Positions 26,898 through 36,208 of a stretch of 64,000 bases of DNA are shown in pieces. How positions within the stretch are numbered: position 1 is the first letter of the stretch; the number at the start of each line of letters is the position of its first letter. The position numbers and the translations under genes were made by a program. The DNA is from Neisseriaceae bacterium. Its GTDB lineage: Bacteria > Pseudomonadota > Gammaproteobacteria > Burkholderiales > Neisseriaceae. The notes beneath the pieces were generated by a model that did not search any database, was not told the origin of the DNA, and worked only from the letters and a program-made list of their open reading frames with translations. Location of the stretch: NCBI GenBank assembly GCA_017934045.1, contig JAGBKK010000024.1, forward strand, positions 62,001 through 126,000. Reading direction: 5' to 3'.

Positions 26898-27896
26898 TTA
26901 GTGTTTCAATAACTGTTTGATATATCTTGAAACGCCTTCTTCTACCGTCAAAAACTTGTCGGTATAACCTGCGTCAATCAGTTGATTTAAATCGGCTTGG
27001 GTGAAACTTTGGTATTTGCCTTTGAGTGCGTCAGGAAAATCGATATAGCGAATTATTTTTTGCTCGACTAATTCCGATAGAGATAATGGCGGTTTATTTT
27101 CTGCAGCACGACACGCATTAACTGTGGCAGTCGCTAAATCATTAAACGATTGTGCGCGTCCTGTGCCTAAATTAAATATGCCGCTGATTTCTGGGTGTTC
27201 TAAAAAATACAAATTGACTTTCACCACATCTTCTACACTCACAAAATCACGTTTTTGTTCGCCACTGGCGTAACCGTCATATTCGCCAAAAAGAGAAACA
27301 AAGCCGTCTTGTTGATATTGATTAAAATGATGAAAGGCAACGGACGCCATTCTACCTTTATGCTGTTCGTGAATGCCATACACATTAAAGTAACGAAAGC
27401 CAACTGTTTGAGATTTCAAGCCTTTTTTAATATGACGGCGTAGCACTTGGTCGAACAAAAATTTAGAATAACCATACACATTTAATGGTTTTTCGTATTT
27501 GCGATTTTCTTTAAAAACCGCACCACCGCCATACACCGCAGCTGACGACGCATACAATAAAGGTATTTTATTTTCTTGACACCACAAAAATAAATCGTAG
27601 GTGTAACGGTAATTATTTGCCATCATAAAAACGCCATCGTGTTCCATTGTGTCTGAACACGCACCCTCGTGAAATATAGCGTTAATGTTTTTTATAGGAA
27701 ATTGATAATTACGAATGGCATCAATAAATTCGATTTTATCCCAATAATCTAAAATATCGCAGTCGGATAAATTCGCAATTTTGGTGCCATCGGTTAAATC
27801 ATCAACCGCAATAATTTTGCGAATACCTTTTTCGTTGAGAGCTTTAACGATATTGCTGCCGATAAAACCTGCGGCTCCTGTAACAATGTAAGTCAT
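26898..27896 (-). CDS. hldD: ADP-L-glycero-D-manno-heptose 6-epimerase
   Basis: 332 aa short-chain dehydrogenase/reductase that makes the heptose donor for the lipo-oligosaccharide inner core. NAD(P) fingerprint [12 protein letters not shown] at residues 5-16, epimerase signature [10 protein letters not shown], and [15 protein letters not shown] typical of HldD. Start ATG 27896 chosen because the Rossmann motif must begin a few residues in; the upstream extension is not conserved. Other LOS genes (waaA, lpxH, lpxK) lie in the same window but in separate units. Confidence 0.95.
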   Translation of the reverse strand: MTYIVTGAAGFIGSNIVKALNEKGIRKIIAVDDLTDGTKIANLSDCDILDYWDKIEFIDAIRNYQFPIKNINAIFHEGACSDTMEHDGVFMMANNYRYTYDLFLWCQENKIPLLYASSAAVYGGGAVFKENRKYEKPLNVYGYSKFLFDQVLRRHIKKGLKSQTVGFRYFNVYGIHEQHKGRMASVAFHHFNQYQQDGFVSLFGEYDGYASGEQKRDFVSVEDVVKVNLYFLEHPEISGIFNLGTGRAQSFNDLATATVNACRAAENKPPLSLSELVEQKIIRYIDFPDALKGKYQSFTQADLNQLIDAGYTDKFLTVEEGVSRYIKQLLKH

Positions 27897-27976
27897 TATA
27901 TTTTCCTTATTCAGATTATTGGCACAAAGATCCATTTTATTGCGATCATCAATAAAATACAATCTTTTTTTTAATT

Positions 27977-28012
27977 AAAAAACGGACGATTAACAATAAC
28001 CGTCCGTTTTTT
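27977..28012 (-). terminator. Terminator of the Roadblock-like gene
   Basis: AAAAAACGGACG (27977-27988) pairs with CGTCCGTTTTTT (28001-28012); on the minus strand it ends in a T run. Confidence 0.8.
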
Positions 28013-28024
28013 CAAACCGTTAGA

Positions 28025-28384
28025 TTACAGTTCCAATTTGCTTGCAATGTCTTTTAATTGACGGCGAGCCAAAGCCAAAGTGCCTTTGTTTTTATCCAAC
28101 ACGAAGTAGATAAACACACCGTCTAATTGATGAGCAGGCATCAGGATATGCAATTGCGTGGTCAAGGTGATTAAGAAGTCATCAATTTTTTCACCAGTTA
28201 AACCCAAGTTTTTCATAATTTTTTGTTTGGCGTGGTATAACTCGGTGTTACCTGCTGATGCGTATTCCAAATCCAAACCTTTGCCTTGCGCACCCAACAT
28301 AAAACCGTTGTTAGAATCAACAACCGATGCAGCAATGGCACCGTCAATGGCCATGCATTCGTCTAATGCTTGTGAGATTTTCAT
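28025..28384 (-). CDS. Roadblock/LC7-like small protein
   Basis: 119 aa with the look of a Roadblock/LC7 (MglB-like regulator of small GTPases) fold: an N-terminal helix (ISQALDECMAI), strand and turn IAASVVDSNNGFMLGAQG, a long middle helix KQKIMKNLGLT, then DFLITLTTQLHILMP and VFIYFVLDKNKGTLALARRQL. The assignment is from pattern only. No small GTPase gene is adjacent. GGAG lies 9 nt before the ATG, and the gene has its own terminator. Possible roles in polarity or motility cannot be judged from the sequence. Confidence 0.6.
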   Translation of the reverse strand: MKISQALDECMAIDGAIAASVVDSNNGFMLGAQGKGLDLEYASAGNTELYHAKQKIMKNLGLTGEKIDDFLITLTTQLHILMPAHQLDGVFIYFVLDKNKGTLALARRQLKDIASKLEL

Positions 28385-28416
28385 TATTTATGTCTCCATA
28401 TTATGAGGTTAATAAA

Positions 28417-28488
28417 ATGGGCGAACAGAATTGTGTTCCATGTCGTCCTTTTACTGGCATTCCCTACAACTGCATAATTCAGGAATAG
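28417..28488 (+). CDS. Possible 23-aa cysteine-containing micro-ORF
   Basis: ATG GGC GAA CAG AAT TGT and on to TAG 28486-28488, with GAGG 8 nt before the ATG. The peptide contains CVPC and a third Cys (NCVPCRPFTGIPYNC). It runs divergently from the Roadblock-like gene. The Shine-Dalgarno spacing is good, but such ORFs arise by chance; speculative. Confidence 0.2.
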   Translation: MGEQNCVPCRPFTGIPYNCIIQE

Positions 28489-28593
28489 GCGTAAGCATAC
28501 CGACAAATGCGGTACAAAACAAGAATTATTTTTCAATAAAAATCAAATAGTTATAAAACAGACTTTTTATGTATTCAAAAGAATTAAATTATC

Positions 28594-28611
28594 TTTTTTT
28601 TTTTTTTTTTT
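28594..28611. repeat. T18 homopolymer tract
   Basis: Eighteen consecutive T (A on the minus strand), about 210 nt upstream of the Roadblock-like ATG and outside any gene. Long enough to vary in length by slippage; it could alter promoter geometry. Confidence 0.85.
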
Positions 28612-28802
28612 GAAATCAATAACTTATATATTATTTTTATTCTTCTTTACTTTTTTGCATACAAAACAATTAAGTTGATGAATTTTTTTAATATAAATAA
28701 TGTTGCAAAGCATAAAAAGCATGGGTAAATTCAGGCTGCCTGAAAAAAATAAACAAAATTGAAAACACAAAAGACATAAAAAATAATATCAAAAACAATA
28801 AG

Positions 28803-30077
28803 TTAATTATTATTGATAAGTTTAACAATATCATCTGCCATTCGCTTGGCAGCACCTGTGTGTTGTTGAATAAAATCGATAGTTTGCTGTTTCATCATTT
28901 GCATTTTCTTGTTGTTGTGTAGCAGTTGCACTGCGGTTTCTGCCCATTCGTCTGCGGTTTGCACTTGTTGGGCGATGCCTGCATTCAGTGCGTCCTGTGT
29001 GGCTTGCCTAAAATTGTAAGTGGAAAAACCAAAAAGTACAGGTTTTTGACACAACAAAGGTTCAATCACATTTTGGCAACCTGTATCCACCAACGAACCG
29101 CCAACAAACACTAAATCAGCACACAAACAATAGGCGGTCATTTCCCCCATAGAATCACCAATCCATACTTGCGTTTGTTGATGAACGGATTGATTATCCG
29201 TGCGTTTTTGTGTTTGAAAGCCCAATTCACAAGCGTATTCAAAAGCTGCACCAAAGCGTTCAGGGTGCCTTGGCGTAATGATTAAAAGTGTATTTTTAAC
29301 TGCATTTTCTTGTTTTTTCCACGCATTTAACAGCATTTTCGCTTCATCTTCGCCATTTTTTTCTCTTGTACTGGCACACAAAACAATTGGGCGATTACCT
29401 ATTTTTTGCCGAAATTCCGCCGCTAATGTCCGCATTTTTTCTGTGATTTCAATATCATATTTGGTATTACCAACAACACTAACAGCGTTTGCCCCTACTT
29501 CATGCAAGCATTGTTTATCGTCTTCGCTTTGAGCAAAAACGGCAGACAAAGACGAAAAAGCAGGGCGAAATAAAGACGCAAATTTCAAATAGCCTGAAAG
29601 TGATTTTTGCGACAAGCGTGCATTGGCTAACACCGTTGGTATATGGCGTTTTTGACATTCGGACAATAAATTCACCCAAATTTCGGTTTCCATAAACACG
29701 GCGATTTTGGGGGAATGTTCATCTAAAAACTGCTGAATATATTTAAGATGATCATACGGTAAATAACGGCATTGTGCGTTAGGAAACAAATCCTGTGCGG
29801 TTTGGCGACCCGTTGGCGTGGTCTGCGTGATGAGTAAAGGCATTTCAGGCAGCCTGTTTTGCAATGCGTTAATTAACGGCAATGCCGCACGCGTTTCACC
29901 CACTGATACGGCGTGTATCCAAATTGCATTTTGCAGAGGATTTTGATAAGGCACGCCAAAGCGTTCGTCCCAATGCTTTGAATAATCAGGATTTTTCTTT
30001 GCTCTGCGTTGTAAATAAAAACGCAACACAGGTAGAGCGATATGCCACAATAAATTATAAATACGGTGTAAAAACAT
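28803..30077 (-). CDS. waaA: 3-Deoxy-D-manno-octulosonic acid (Kdo) transferase
   Basis: 424 aa GT-B enzyme that adds Kdo to lipid IVA at the inner membrane. N-terminal membrane anchor (MFLHRIYNLLWHIALPVLRFYLQRR), then IWIHAVSVGETRAALPLI with the catalytic Glu near residue 60, LLITQTTPTGRQTA, FMETEIWVNLL and GGSLVDTGCQNVIEPL. The ATG follows an uptake palindrome by two to three bases (30080-30094). Last gene of a gshA - WG protein - waaA operon. Confidence 0.96.
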   Translation of the reverse strand: MFLHRIYNLLWHIALPVLRFYLQRRAKKNPDYSKHWDERFGVPYQNPLQNAIWIHAVSVGETRAALPLINALQNRLPEMPLLITQTTPTGRQTAQDLFPNAQCRYLPYDHLKYIQQFLDEHSPKIAVFMETEIWVNLLSECQKRHIPTVLANARLSQKSLSGYLKFASLFRPAFSSLSAVFAQSEDDKQCLHEVGANAVSVVGNTKYDIEITEKMRTLAAEFRQKIGNRPIVLCASTREKNGEDEAKMLLNAWKKQENAVKNTLLIITPRHPERFGAAFEYACELGFQTQKRTDNQSVHQQTQVWIGDSMGEMTAYCLCADLVFVGGSLVDTGCQNVIEPLLCQKPVLFGFSTYNFRQATQDALNAGIAQQVQTADEWAETAVQLLHNNKKMQMMKQQTIDFIQQHTGAAKRMADDIVKLINNN

Positions 30078-30099
30078 TGTTCAGGCTGCCTGAAATGAT

Positions 30100-30585
30100 T
30101 TATAACGATTGTTTTTCAAGCCATTTTTTTAATTGTTCAGGATTATTCATTACTTCGTTAGGTATGCAGCCTGAAATTTCTTGTGGTTCATCAATCATGG
30201 CATTTTGTTTGTTGATATGAAACGATTGACAGTCTTTTTCTACTTTGGCTTTGCCTTGCCAAAAATCTTGTGCATTATCATATTCTAACGGAATAACCAC
30301 TTGCCCTGATTTGTTGATATAGCCCCATTTGTCGCCTTTTTTAACAGAAGCAAACTCATCGGCGAACATACCCACAAAATCCCATTCAGCAGGAATAACT
30401 AAATTGCCTTTTTTATCTTTAAAACCCATTTTGATTTCGTCCCCATAAACTTCTGAATGGGGCATTAAGTCTGGTTTCCAGCAAAATATTTCCACTTGAC
30501 CATCAGGTTTTACGGTGCGTGTACATTCTTCGGCAAATGCGGCAGAAGACAACAGAGCGAAAAATAAAAAAGAAAGATATTTCAT
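30100..30585 (-). CDS. Secreted WG-repeat protein
   Basis: 161 aa from ATG 30585. Signal peptide MKYLSFLFFALLSSAAFA, then EECTRTVKPDG. WG-type repeats in the middle (IKMGFKDKKGNLVIP, KWGYINKSGQVVIP), each with AEWD/LEYD after. Two or three repeats is short for this family. Periplasmic location predicted; function unknown. Lies between gshA (17-nt gap, with uptake palindrome) and waaA (22-nt gap, with uptake palindrome) on the same strand. Confidence 0.8.
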   Translation of the reverse strand: MKYLSFLFFALLSSAAFAEECTRTVKPDGQVEIFCWKPDLMPHSEVYGDEIKMGFKDKKGNLVIPAEWDFVGMFADEFASVKKGDKWGYINKSGQVVIPLEYDNAQDFWQGKAKVEKDCQSFHINKQNAMIDEPQEISGCIPNEVMNNPEQLKKWLEKQSL

Positions 30586-30602
30586 TATATTATTCCTTTT
30601 TT

Positions 30603-31949
30603 TCAGGCAGCCTGAATATGATTTTCCAACTCCAAAGCCGCTGCTAATAGCGACAGTCTTGCAATTACGCCATACACATAAAAGCGGTTGCATACGCAAT
30701 CGGGGTTGGCGGCTAATTGTGGAATGGCGGCGGTGTCCCATTGTTCAAAACAGCGATTTTGTTGATATTGTTGCAGTAATTCATCTTCCGTTTGTGGAAT
30801 TTCGCCGCTTAACGGAATAAACCGCATACCAGACGCATTTAAGTTTTCAGACGCACTACGCCCCTCATGCACACGGTAAAAGCCGCCCAAAACAAATCTG
30901 TCCATCATATACACCACAGGTTCAGCCACCGCACCGCCAACCGTTTCGCAAGTATAAACGCCTTCTTGAATAATTACTTCGGCAACTTCCAAGCCCTCTT
31001 TCACGGTTGCCATTTTGTTGCGGTTTTTGCGATTTAAGCCCAACACTTCATCAGGCGATTTCACGCTCATCACCCCCATACCATAAGTGCCTGCGTCCGC
31101 TTTAACAATCACAAACGGTTCATCTTGAATATGATTTTCGGCATATTTTTGCTGAATTTTTTGCAAAAGTTGCGATACTTCATCAGCCAAGCGTTCTTCG
31201 CCTGTGCGTTCGTGAAAATTCAAACCGCCACACGCGGCAAAATAAGGGTTAATCTGCCATTCATCTATGCCAACCAACTGTGCAAATTCGCTTGCCACAC
31301 GATTAAAAGCGGCAAAATGTTGCGTTTTACGACGCGTTGTCCAGCCTGCATGTAAGGGCGGCAGCAATTTTTGTTCGATATTTTTCAAAATATCAGGTAC
31401 ACCGCCTGATAAATCGTTATTTAACAATACCACACACGGCGTAAAGCCGTCTGCCAAGCTTAATCGATTGCCATTGCGTTGCAAGGGTTCTAACAAAAGC
31501 GTATCGCCGCCTGCTGTGGTTAATTCAGTAGGCTGCGTGATTTCGGGATTGAGTGAGCCCAAACGCACCGCAAAACCTGCTTGACGAAAAATTTCAGCCA
31601 AAGCAAACACATTTTGCAGATAAAACAAATTGCGTGTGTGATTTTCAGGCACAATCAGAAGCGATTTTGCGTCAGGACAGGTGCGTTCCATCGCGTCTGT
31701 TGCGGCGATAATTTCCGACTGCAAAAATTGCGGATTGAGATTATTAAATCCGCCAGGAAACAAATTCATATCCACCGATGAAATTTTATACGCCGCATTG
31801 CGAATATCCACCGAACCATAAAACGGCGGACGATGTGCTTGCCACTTTTGACGAAACCACGCTTCAATTTGCGGCTGATGAGCTAAAATCTGTTTTTCAA
31901 ACGCAATCAAACGGTCAAGATAAGGGGAAGTTAAAACGCTTTGTTTCAT
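30603..31949 (-). CDS. gshA: Glutamate--cysteine ligase (proteobacterial alternative type)
   Basis: 448 aa. First step of glutathione synthesis, gamma-Glu-Cys formation. This resembles the GshA family found in Neisseria, Xylella and Acidithiobacillus rather than the enterobacterial enzyme: SVDIRNAAYKISSVDMNLFPGGFNNL, VKADAGTYGMGVM (ATP-grasp-like), GGFYRVHEGRSASENLNASG. The ATG directly follows an uptake sequence (31951-31965) with no Shine-Dalgarno site, and the C-terminal HIQAA plus stop comes from another (30602-30616), so DUS copies mark both ends of the gene. Confidence 0.93.
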   Translation of the reverse strand: MKQSVLTSPYLDRLIAFEKQILAHQPQIEAWFRQKWQAHRPPFYGSVDIRNAAYKISSVDMNLFPGGFNNLNPQFLQSEIIAATDAMERTCPDAKSLLIVPENHTRNLFYLQNVFALAEIFRQAGFAVRLGSLNPEITQPTELTTAGGDTLLLEPLQRNGNRLSLADGFTPCVVLLNNDLSGGVPDILKNIEQKLLPPLHAGWTTRRKTQHFAAFNRVASEFAQLVGIDEWQINPYFAACGGLNFHERTGEERLADEVSQLLQKIQQKYAENHIQDEPFVIVKADAGTYGMGVMSVKSPDEVLGLNRKNRNKMATVKEGLEVAEVIIQEGVYTCETVGGAVAEPVVYMMDRFVLGGFYRVHEGRSASENLNASGMRFIPLSGEIPQTEDELLQQYQQNRCFEQWDTAAIPQLAANPDCVCNRFYVYGVIARLSLLAAALELENHIQAA

Positions 31950-32023
31950 TTTCAGGCTGCCTGACAGAATATTAGAAAATGCGATTATATTTTATTTTCA
32001 GGCAGCCTGAAACTGCTTATTGT

Positions 32024-34237
32024 TTAAACCCGTCTGACTTCCGACACGCCCTGAATGTCTGCCAATGATGACAAGACGCGTGGCAGTTCTTCGCCTTGTT
32101 TGACTTCGGCGGTGAAACGCATGGTGGCGGTGTGGTCGCGTGTGAGTGTATTCACGCCGATGACATTGATTTTGTTTTTGGCAAATGCGTCTGACACATC
32201 GCGTAACAAGCCGCCTCTGTCGTGGGCGATGATTTCAATATCCACAGGGAAAACATTTTGCAAGCCGTGTAATGACCATTGTGCGTTCATTGTTTTTTCA
32301 GGACTGCGTTCGGCAAGGTGAGCAAATGCAGAGCAGTTTTTGCGGTGTATCGACACCCCACGCCCTGCCGTTACAAAGCCCACAATCTCATCAGGCGGTG
32401 CAGGTTTGCAACATTTGGCAAGCACCGTTAGCAAACCGCTTTCGCCGTTAAGCAACACACCGTTTTTGTCGTTCTTTTTAGCTTTACTGATTTTTAAGAC
32501 TTCGGCAGGTTTTTTGTTATCTTGTTGTTCTTTTTCGATAAATTCGTTTAATGCGCGTTCGACTGCGGTCATCGATATATCGCCTTGACCCAAGGCAACC
32601 TGAAAATCTTCCGCTTTGCTGTATCCACAATATTCGATGAGTTTTTGCATATTCGGTTTATGGGGCGTGCGATTGAGCAGTTTTTCCAACAGATTTTTAC
32701 CATTTTCACGAACCGAATCAATAGTTTGCGAACGAATATAGGCTTTAATTTTGCTAATCGCTTTACCGCTTTTCACCCAGCCGTTGTGCAACCAGTCAGG
32801 CGATGGATTGCCTGTTTTTGCGGCGATAATTTCCACCCTTTGTCCGTTTTCTAATGGTGTGGAGAGTGGCACCATCTGCCCATTGACTTTCGCACCACGA
32901 CAGCGATTGCCCAAATCGGAATGTAAGCCGTAGGCAAAATCAATCGGCGTAGAACCCTCGGGCAGCGACAAAACGCGTCCTTGTGGGGTTAAAACATAAA
33001 TCGTGTCGCTAAATAATTCGGTTTGAAAAGCGGCTGCCAAGTTGGCTTTGTCGCTACTTGCCATATTTTCACGCCAGTCAAGCAGTTGGCGTAACCACGC
33101 AATTTTTTGTTCATACACCGAATCGCCCTGTCCGCCCTCTTTATACCGCCAGTGTGCTGCCACGCCAAATTCGGCGTATTCGTGCATTTCAAATGTGCGA
33201 ATTTGAATTTCCACGCCTTTATTTTCAGGTCCCACCACCACCGTGTGCAAACTGCGATAATCATTCGCTTTGGGGTGCGAAATATAATCGTCAAACTCGC
33301 CTGAAATCGGCTGCCACAGGCTATGCACAATCCCCAGCGTGGTGTAACAATCGGCTACTGTTTCCACCAACACACGCACCGCACGAATGTCATACAGCCC
33401 TGAAAACGGCAGGTGTTTTTTCTGCATTTTGCGATAGATTGAATAAATGTGCTTGGGGCGACCTGCCACTTCGCATTTCAAACCTAAATTATCCAATTCG
33501 GCTTTCAGGCTGCCTGAAAAGGCGGCAATATACGCCAAGCGTTCATCACGATTGCCGTCCAAGGCTTCGGCAATTTCACGATATTCATCAGGGTGTTGAT
33601 AGCGAAAGCCCAAATCTTCCAATTGCCATTTCAACTGCCACACACCCAAGCGGTTTGCGAGTGGTGCGAAAATATCCATCGTTTCCTTGGCAATCGCTCT
33701 TTTTAACGGACTGTCAGGCACTCTACCCAAAAACTGCATCGTGCGTGTGCGTTGTGCCAATTTAATCAGCACCACACGAATGTCCGACACCATCGCCAAC
33801 AACATTTTCCGCATGGTTTCCGCTTGGCGATTGCGTTCATCAGGTGTTGCCAGCGAATCCACCTTGGCAAATTCGGTGAGTTTAGACACTTGATCTATGC
33901 CTTCAACCAACTTAACAACTTGTTTTCCAGCGATTTTTTCTAATTGAATTTTCCATTCAGGCACAAACGCAGGAAACACAGAAGCAAGTGTCGCAATCAC
34001 TGCGTCAGGCAATAAATCCAACTCTTCCACCATTTCGGCGGTGCGTAACAAATGGCGAAACAACGGCTCGCCCACAGGCGTTTGGTGTTCATCATTAAGC
34101 GTATTTTTCAGCAAAGTCAAAACGCTGTAAAAAATTTTCTTATCTTTTTCAGGCAGCCTTTTGGCATACAAAACCACCCATTCTTCGGGGGTGTCGTCAG
34201 GTGTCCAGTCAAAATGTTGGCGTAGTTCTTCACTCAT
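32024..34237 (-). CDS. relA: (p)ppGpp synthetase RelA
   Basis: 737 aa from ATG 34237. Ribosome-dependent synthetase of the stringent response. The hydrolase HD domain is degenerate: the position of the HD pair reads LASVFPAFVPEW, so hydrolase activity is probably absent. Synthetase domain: GLYDIRAVRVLVETVADCYTTLG, DYISHPKANDYRSLHTVV and EIQIRTFEMHEYAEFGVAAHW. TGS domain (VLTPQGRVLSLPEGSTPIDFAY) and C-terminal ACT (FPVDIEIIAHDRGGLLRDV). An in-frame uptake sequence gives FSGSLK near residue 250. Its start overlaps the end of ccoS. A hydrolase-competent paralogue is at 45361-47523. Confidence 0.95.
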   Translation of the reverse strand: MSEELRQHFDWTPDDTPEEWVVLYAKRLPEKDKKIFYSVLTLLKNTLNDEHQTPVGEPLFRHLLRTAEMVEELDLLPDAVIATLASVFPAFVPEWKIQLEKIAGKQVVKLVEGIDQVSKLTEFAKVDSLATPDERNRQAETMRKMLLAMVSDIRVVLIKLAQRTRTMQFLGRVPDSPLKRAIAKETMDIFAPLANRLGVWQLKWQLEDLGFRYQHPDEYREIAEALDGNRDERLAYIAAFSGSLKAELDNLGLKCEVAGRPKHIYSIYRKMQKKHLPFSGLYDIRAVRVLVETVADCYTTLGIVHSLWQPISGEFDDYISHPKANDYRSLHTVVVGPENKGVEIQIRTFEMHEYAEFGVAAHWRYKEGGQGDSVYEQKIAWLRQLLDWRENMASSDKANLAAAFQTELFSDTIYVLTPQGRVLSLPEGSTPIDFAYGLHSDLGNRCRGAKVNGQMVPLSTPLENGQRVEIIAAKTGNPSPDWLHNGWVKSGKAISKIKAYIRSQTIDSVRENGKNLLEKLLNRTPHKPNMQKLIEYCGYSKAEDFQVALGQGDISMTAVERALNEFIEKEQQDNKKPAEVLKISKAKKNDKNGVLLNGESGLLTVLAKCCKPAPPDEIVGFVTAGRGVSIHRKNCSAFAHLAERSPEKTMNAQWSLHGLQNVFPVDIEIIAHDRGGLLRDVSDAFAKNKINVIGVNTLTRDHTATMRFTAEVKQGEELPRVLSSLADIQGVSEVRRV

Positions 34238-34415
34238 TATTTTTATCACTCCGTTGCGAAATCAAATGTTCGGTATCGTCATCGTCCATAATAATGCGAT
34301 GCCCAGGACCTTCCAAATCGTCAAACTGCCCACTTTTAGACGACCACCACAGTGCAATGCCAATCAACAACACCAACACAATGCTAATCGGAATTAAAAT
34401 ATAAATGCTTTCCAT
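34230..34415 (-). CDS. ccoS: cbb3-type cytochrome oxidase assembly protein CcoS
   Basis: 61 aa. Single membrane helix (IYILIPISIVLVLLIGIALWW) followed by the CcoS signature KSGQFDDLEGPGHRIIMDDD. Required for cofactor insertion into cbb3 oxidase. No ccoNOP or ccoI in the window, so it is separated from the structural genes. It overlaps relA by 8 nt and starts at the base after the stop of the 100-codon gene, so the three are one operon. Confidence 0.92.
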   Translation of the reverse strand: MESIYILIPISIVLVLLIGIALWWSSKSGQFDDLEGPGHRIIMDDDDTEHLISQRSDKNNE

Positions 34416-34718
34416 TTACAATGCTCCTGTTAAGTCGTTCAAAATAAAAGAATATTTTTGATAAGACAAAATGCCGTTGAATAAAGTTAAAGCAACTTCA
34501 TCATCAACAATCAGCACTTTTTCGCCTTTAACCTGCCACAAAAACGAACGATTTTCCAAACTTTGCAAAGCCACAAATTCAGGCAAATTTTGACTGTTTT
34601 CGTCCGTGGTTTGAGCTTTAATCATCACCTGACCGTGCAGATTGTCGTCCTGCGTCATCGCCAAAAAACCCAAATGAACACCGCTGATAGTATTGATAGC
34701 AAATGATTGAACACTCAT
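34416..34718 (-). CDS. Hypothetical protein upstream of ccoS
   Basis: 100 aa, mostly predicted beta structure (VHLGFLAMTQDDNLHGQVMIKAQ; FLWQVKGEKVLIVDDEVALTLF). Not recognised. No signal peptide or helix. The ATG follows a degenerate uptake sequence (AAGCAGCCTGAA) by two bases, and the stop directly abuts the ccoS ATG, so translation is probably coupled. Its upstream region is one copy of the 82-bp direct repeat. Confidence 0.7.
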   Translation of the reverse strand: MSVQSFAINTISGVHLGFLAMTQDDNLHGQVMIKAQTTDENSQNLPEFVALQSLENRSFLWQVKGEKVLIVDDEVALTLFNGILSYQKYSFILNDLTGAL

Positions 34719-34800
34719 TTTTCAGGCTGCTTGAAAAGTAAAATTAAGCGTTATTTTACTATGAGAAGTGTCAAAATTAAATTTTTTAGGCTGCCTGAAA
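34719..34800. repeat. 82-bp direct repeat, left copy
   Basis: Matches 36209-36290 with two mismatches (34731 and 34736). Contains uptake-type motifs at both ends and AAGCGTTATTTTACTATGAG in the middle. The SIR2-like stop codon lies inside this copy. Confidence 0.95.
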
Positions 34801-36111
34801 CAATTCTGCAATATCAATTTCATCTGCTTTGGCAGAAATTAATCTTAAATTTCTACATGTAAGTGCAGGTTTGTCTTGTACCGTAATAGTGCAAAATTGA
34901 TCGATGGGAACTTGAAACACTTTGTTCATGCGTTCTTTGAAGTCATCTCGTCCAGCATTGGGAACTACAATATCAATTCTACGATTTGATGTATGCTGAC
35001 GCAAAATATCATTAAAATGCTCGTCTGCACTATTAAATGAATATCCGACAACCACAATATGTTCGGCTTCTTGAACCCATTTAGAAGCATTTGCCCAAAG
35101 GTCAATATATTTATTTGAAAGAACTGGTTTTATTCTTAATGGGGGAACTAATGCAGGAATAACATGACGGTGTCTTTTAATATCATCATCACTAACATTG
35201 ATATTTGGCTGAACAATATTAGATATAACCCATTGTGGGGAAGATTCTAATATATTTTCAATAGACATTAAGTTTCGTGTATCCATTCGCACATATTCGG
35301 CTAATCCGCCATGAAAATAAATCACATTGTCATTTCTCAACTGTTTTTGAAGAAATGAAGTGTAATTAAGCGTTATGGCACGGATATTATTGGGAAGATT
35401 ACTATAAAACGGCAAGTTACCGTCAGGATAAGCATTAAACACTTGTTTTTGTTTTTCAACCAAAAACGCCCATAATGCCCAAGATATGTACAGATAGTTT
35501 TTAATATCTGCAAGTTTGTTGCTATAAAAACCGAAAAACTTTTCTACTAACAAGGTCTCTATATTGAGTAATTCTGCTCCCAAAGCATTGGCAACAGCAT
35601 GATATTCACCAGTAAGCCCCATTTTTAATGTGCGTTTGAGTACTGCTTTGAATGTATCAGAAAGTGATAATTTATGAATATCCAAAATAGAATCGCTATC
35701 TAAAAAATTATCAGCATCTCGTGGAAAAATTTCTCTAATCAACTGCTCTGTTTCGTCATCTAATTGACTTTCTTCCGCAATAGTAGCCAACTTATTAAAC
35801 AGTAAAATAATCAATCTACCGTGTTTTTTTACAATATCATCATCTGAAAGATTGGTAATAGCATTTTGTACTTGTCTAACCATTTCCCTTTGTTCGTGTG
35901 GTTCTCGTATGGCAATTTTATCAACGGCACTTGCAATCATTTTATTGAAATCAAACCGAAGACCTGGAAGTATATCGCGTAACGCTGTATTAACTTCTCT
36001 GCCGTCATTTTCCAAATAACGAGCAAGGTCTGCCAACAATGTATTAGCCAAAGGAAAATCAATGCCAGTGGTTCTATCAACACCTGCACCTGTAATCAAT
36101 AAATTGGTCAT
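34786..36111 (-). CDS. SIR2/AbiH-like protein, putative stand-alone defence NADase
   Basis: 441 aa from ATG 36111, which has AGGAG 7 nt upstream. The N terminus LLITGAGVDRTTGIDFPLA resembles the NAD-binding start of SIR2-like and AbiH proteins. The middle has AITLNYTSFLQ and IYFHGG, matching the Asn and His catalytic positions, and the C-terminal part HIVVVGYSFNSADEHFNDIL is typical of SIR2-like defence proteins. The central 230 residues are helical and unrecognised. No HerA, Argonaute or TIR partner is adjacent. The C terminus FQAA-stop is made by an uptake sequence. The gene sits between two 82-bp direct repeats, interrupting an otherwise divergent pair of core genes. Confidence 0.75.
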   Translation of the reverse strand: MTNLLITGAGVDRTTGIDFPLANTLLADLARYLENDGREVNTALRDILPGLRFDFNKMIASAVDKIAIREPHEQREMVRQVQNAITNLSDDDIVKKHGRLIILLFNKLATIAEESQLDDETEQLIREIFPRDADNFLDSDSILDIHKLSLSDTFKAVLKRTLKMGLTGEYHAVANALGAELLNIETLLVEKFFGFYSNKLADIKNYLYISWALWAFLVEKQKQVFNAYPDGNLPFYSNLPNNIRAITLNYTSFLQKQLRNDNVIYFHGGLAEYVRMDTRNLMSIENILESSPQWVISNIVQPNINVSDDDIKRHRHVIPALVPPLRIKPVLSNKYIDLWANASKWVQEAEHIVVVGYSFNSADEHFNDILRQHTSNRRIDIVVPNAGRDDFKERMNKVFQVPIDQFCTITVQDKPALTCRNLRLISAKADEIDIAELFQAA

Positions 36112-36208
36112 TTTTACACTCCTTTTTAGTGTATTTAATTGATAATTTTGATTATGTGGGGGCATTATATTTTTTTTCAATAGTTTTGATTGATAAAAAA
36201 CTAAATAG

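Larger units (their letters stand above)
28385..28802. other. AT-rich intergenic region with poly-T tract and possible micro-ORF
   Basis: Upstream of the Roadblock-like gene. It holds a T18 tract (28594-28611), an uptake palindrome (28730-28744) and, on the plus strand, a possible 23-codon ORF (28417-28488). No larger coding region is seen. Confidence 0.6.
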
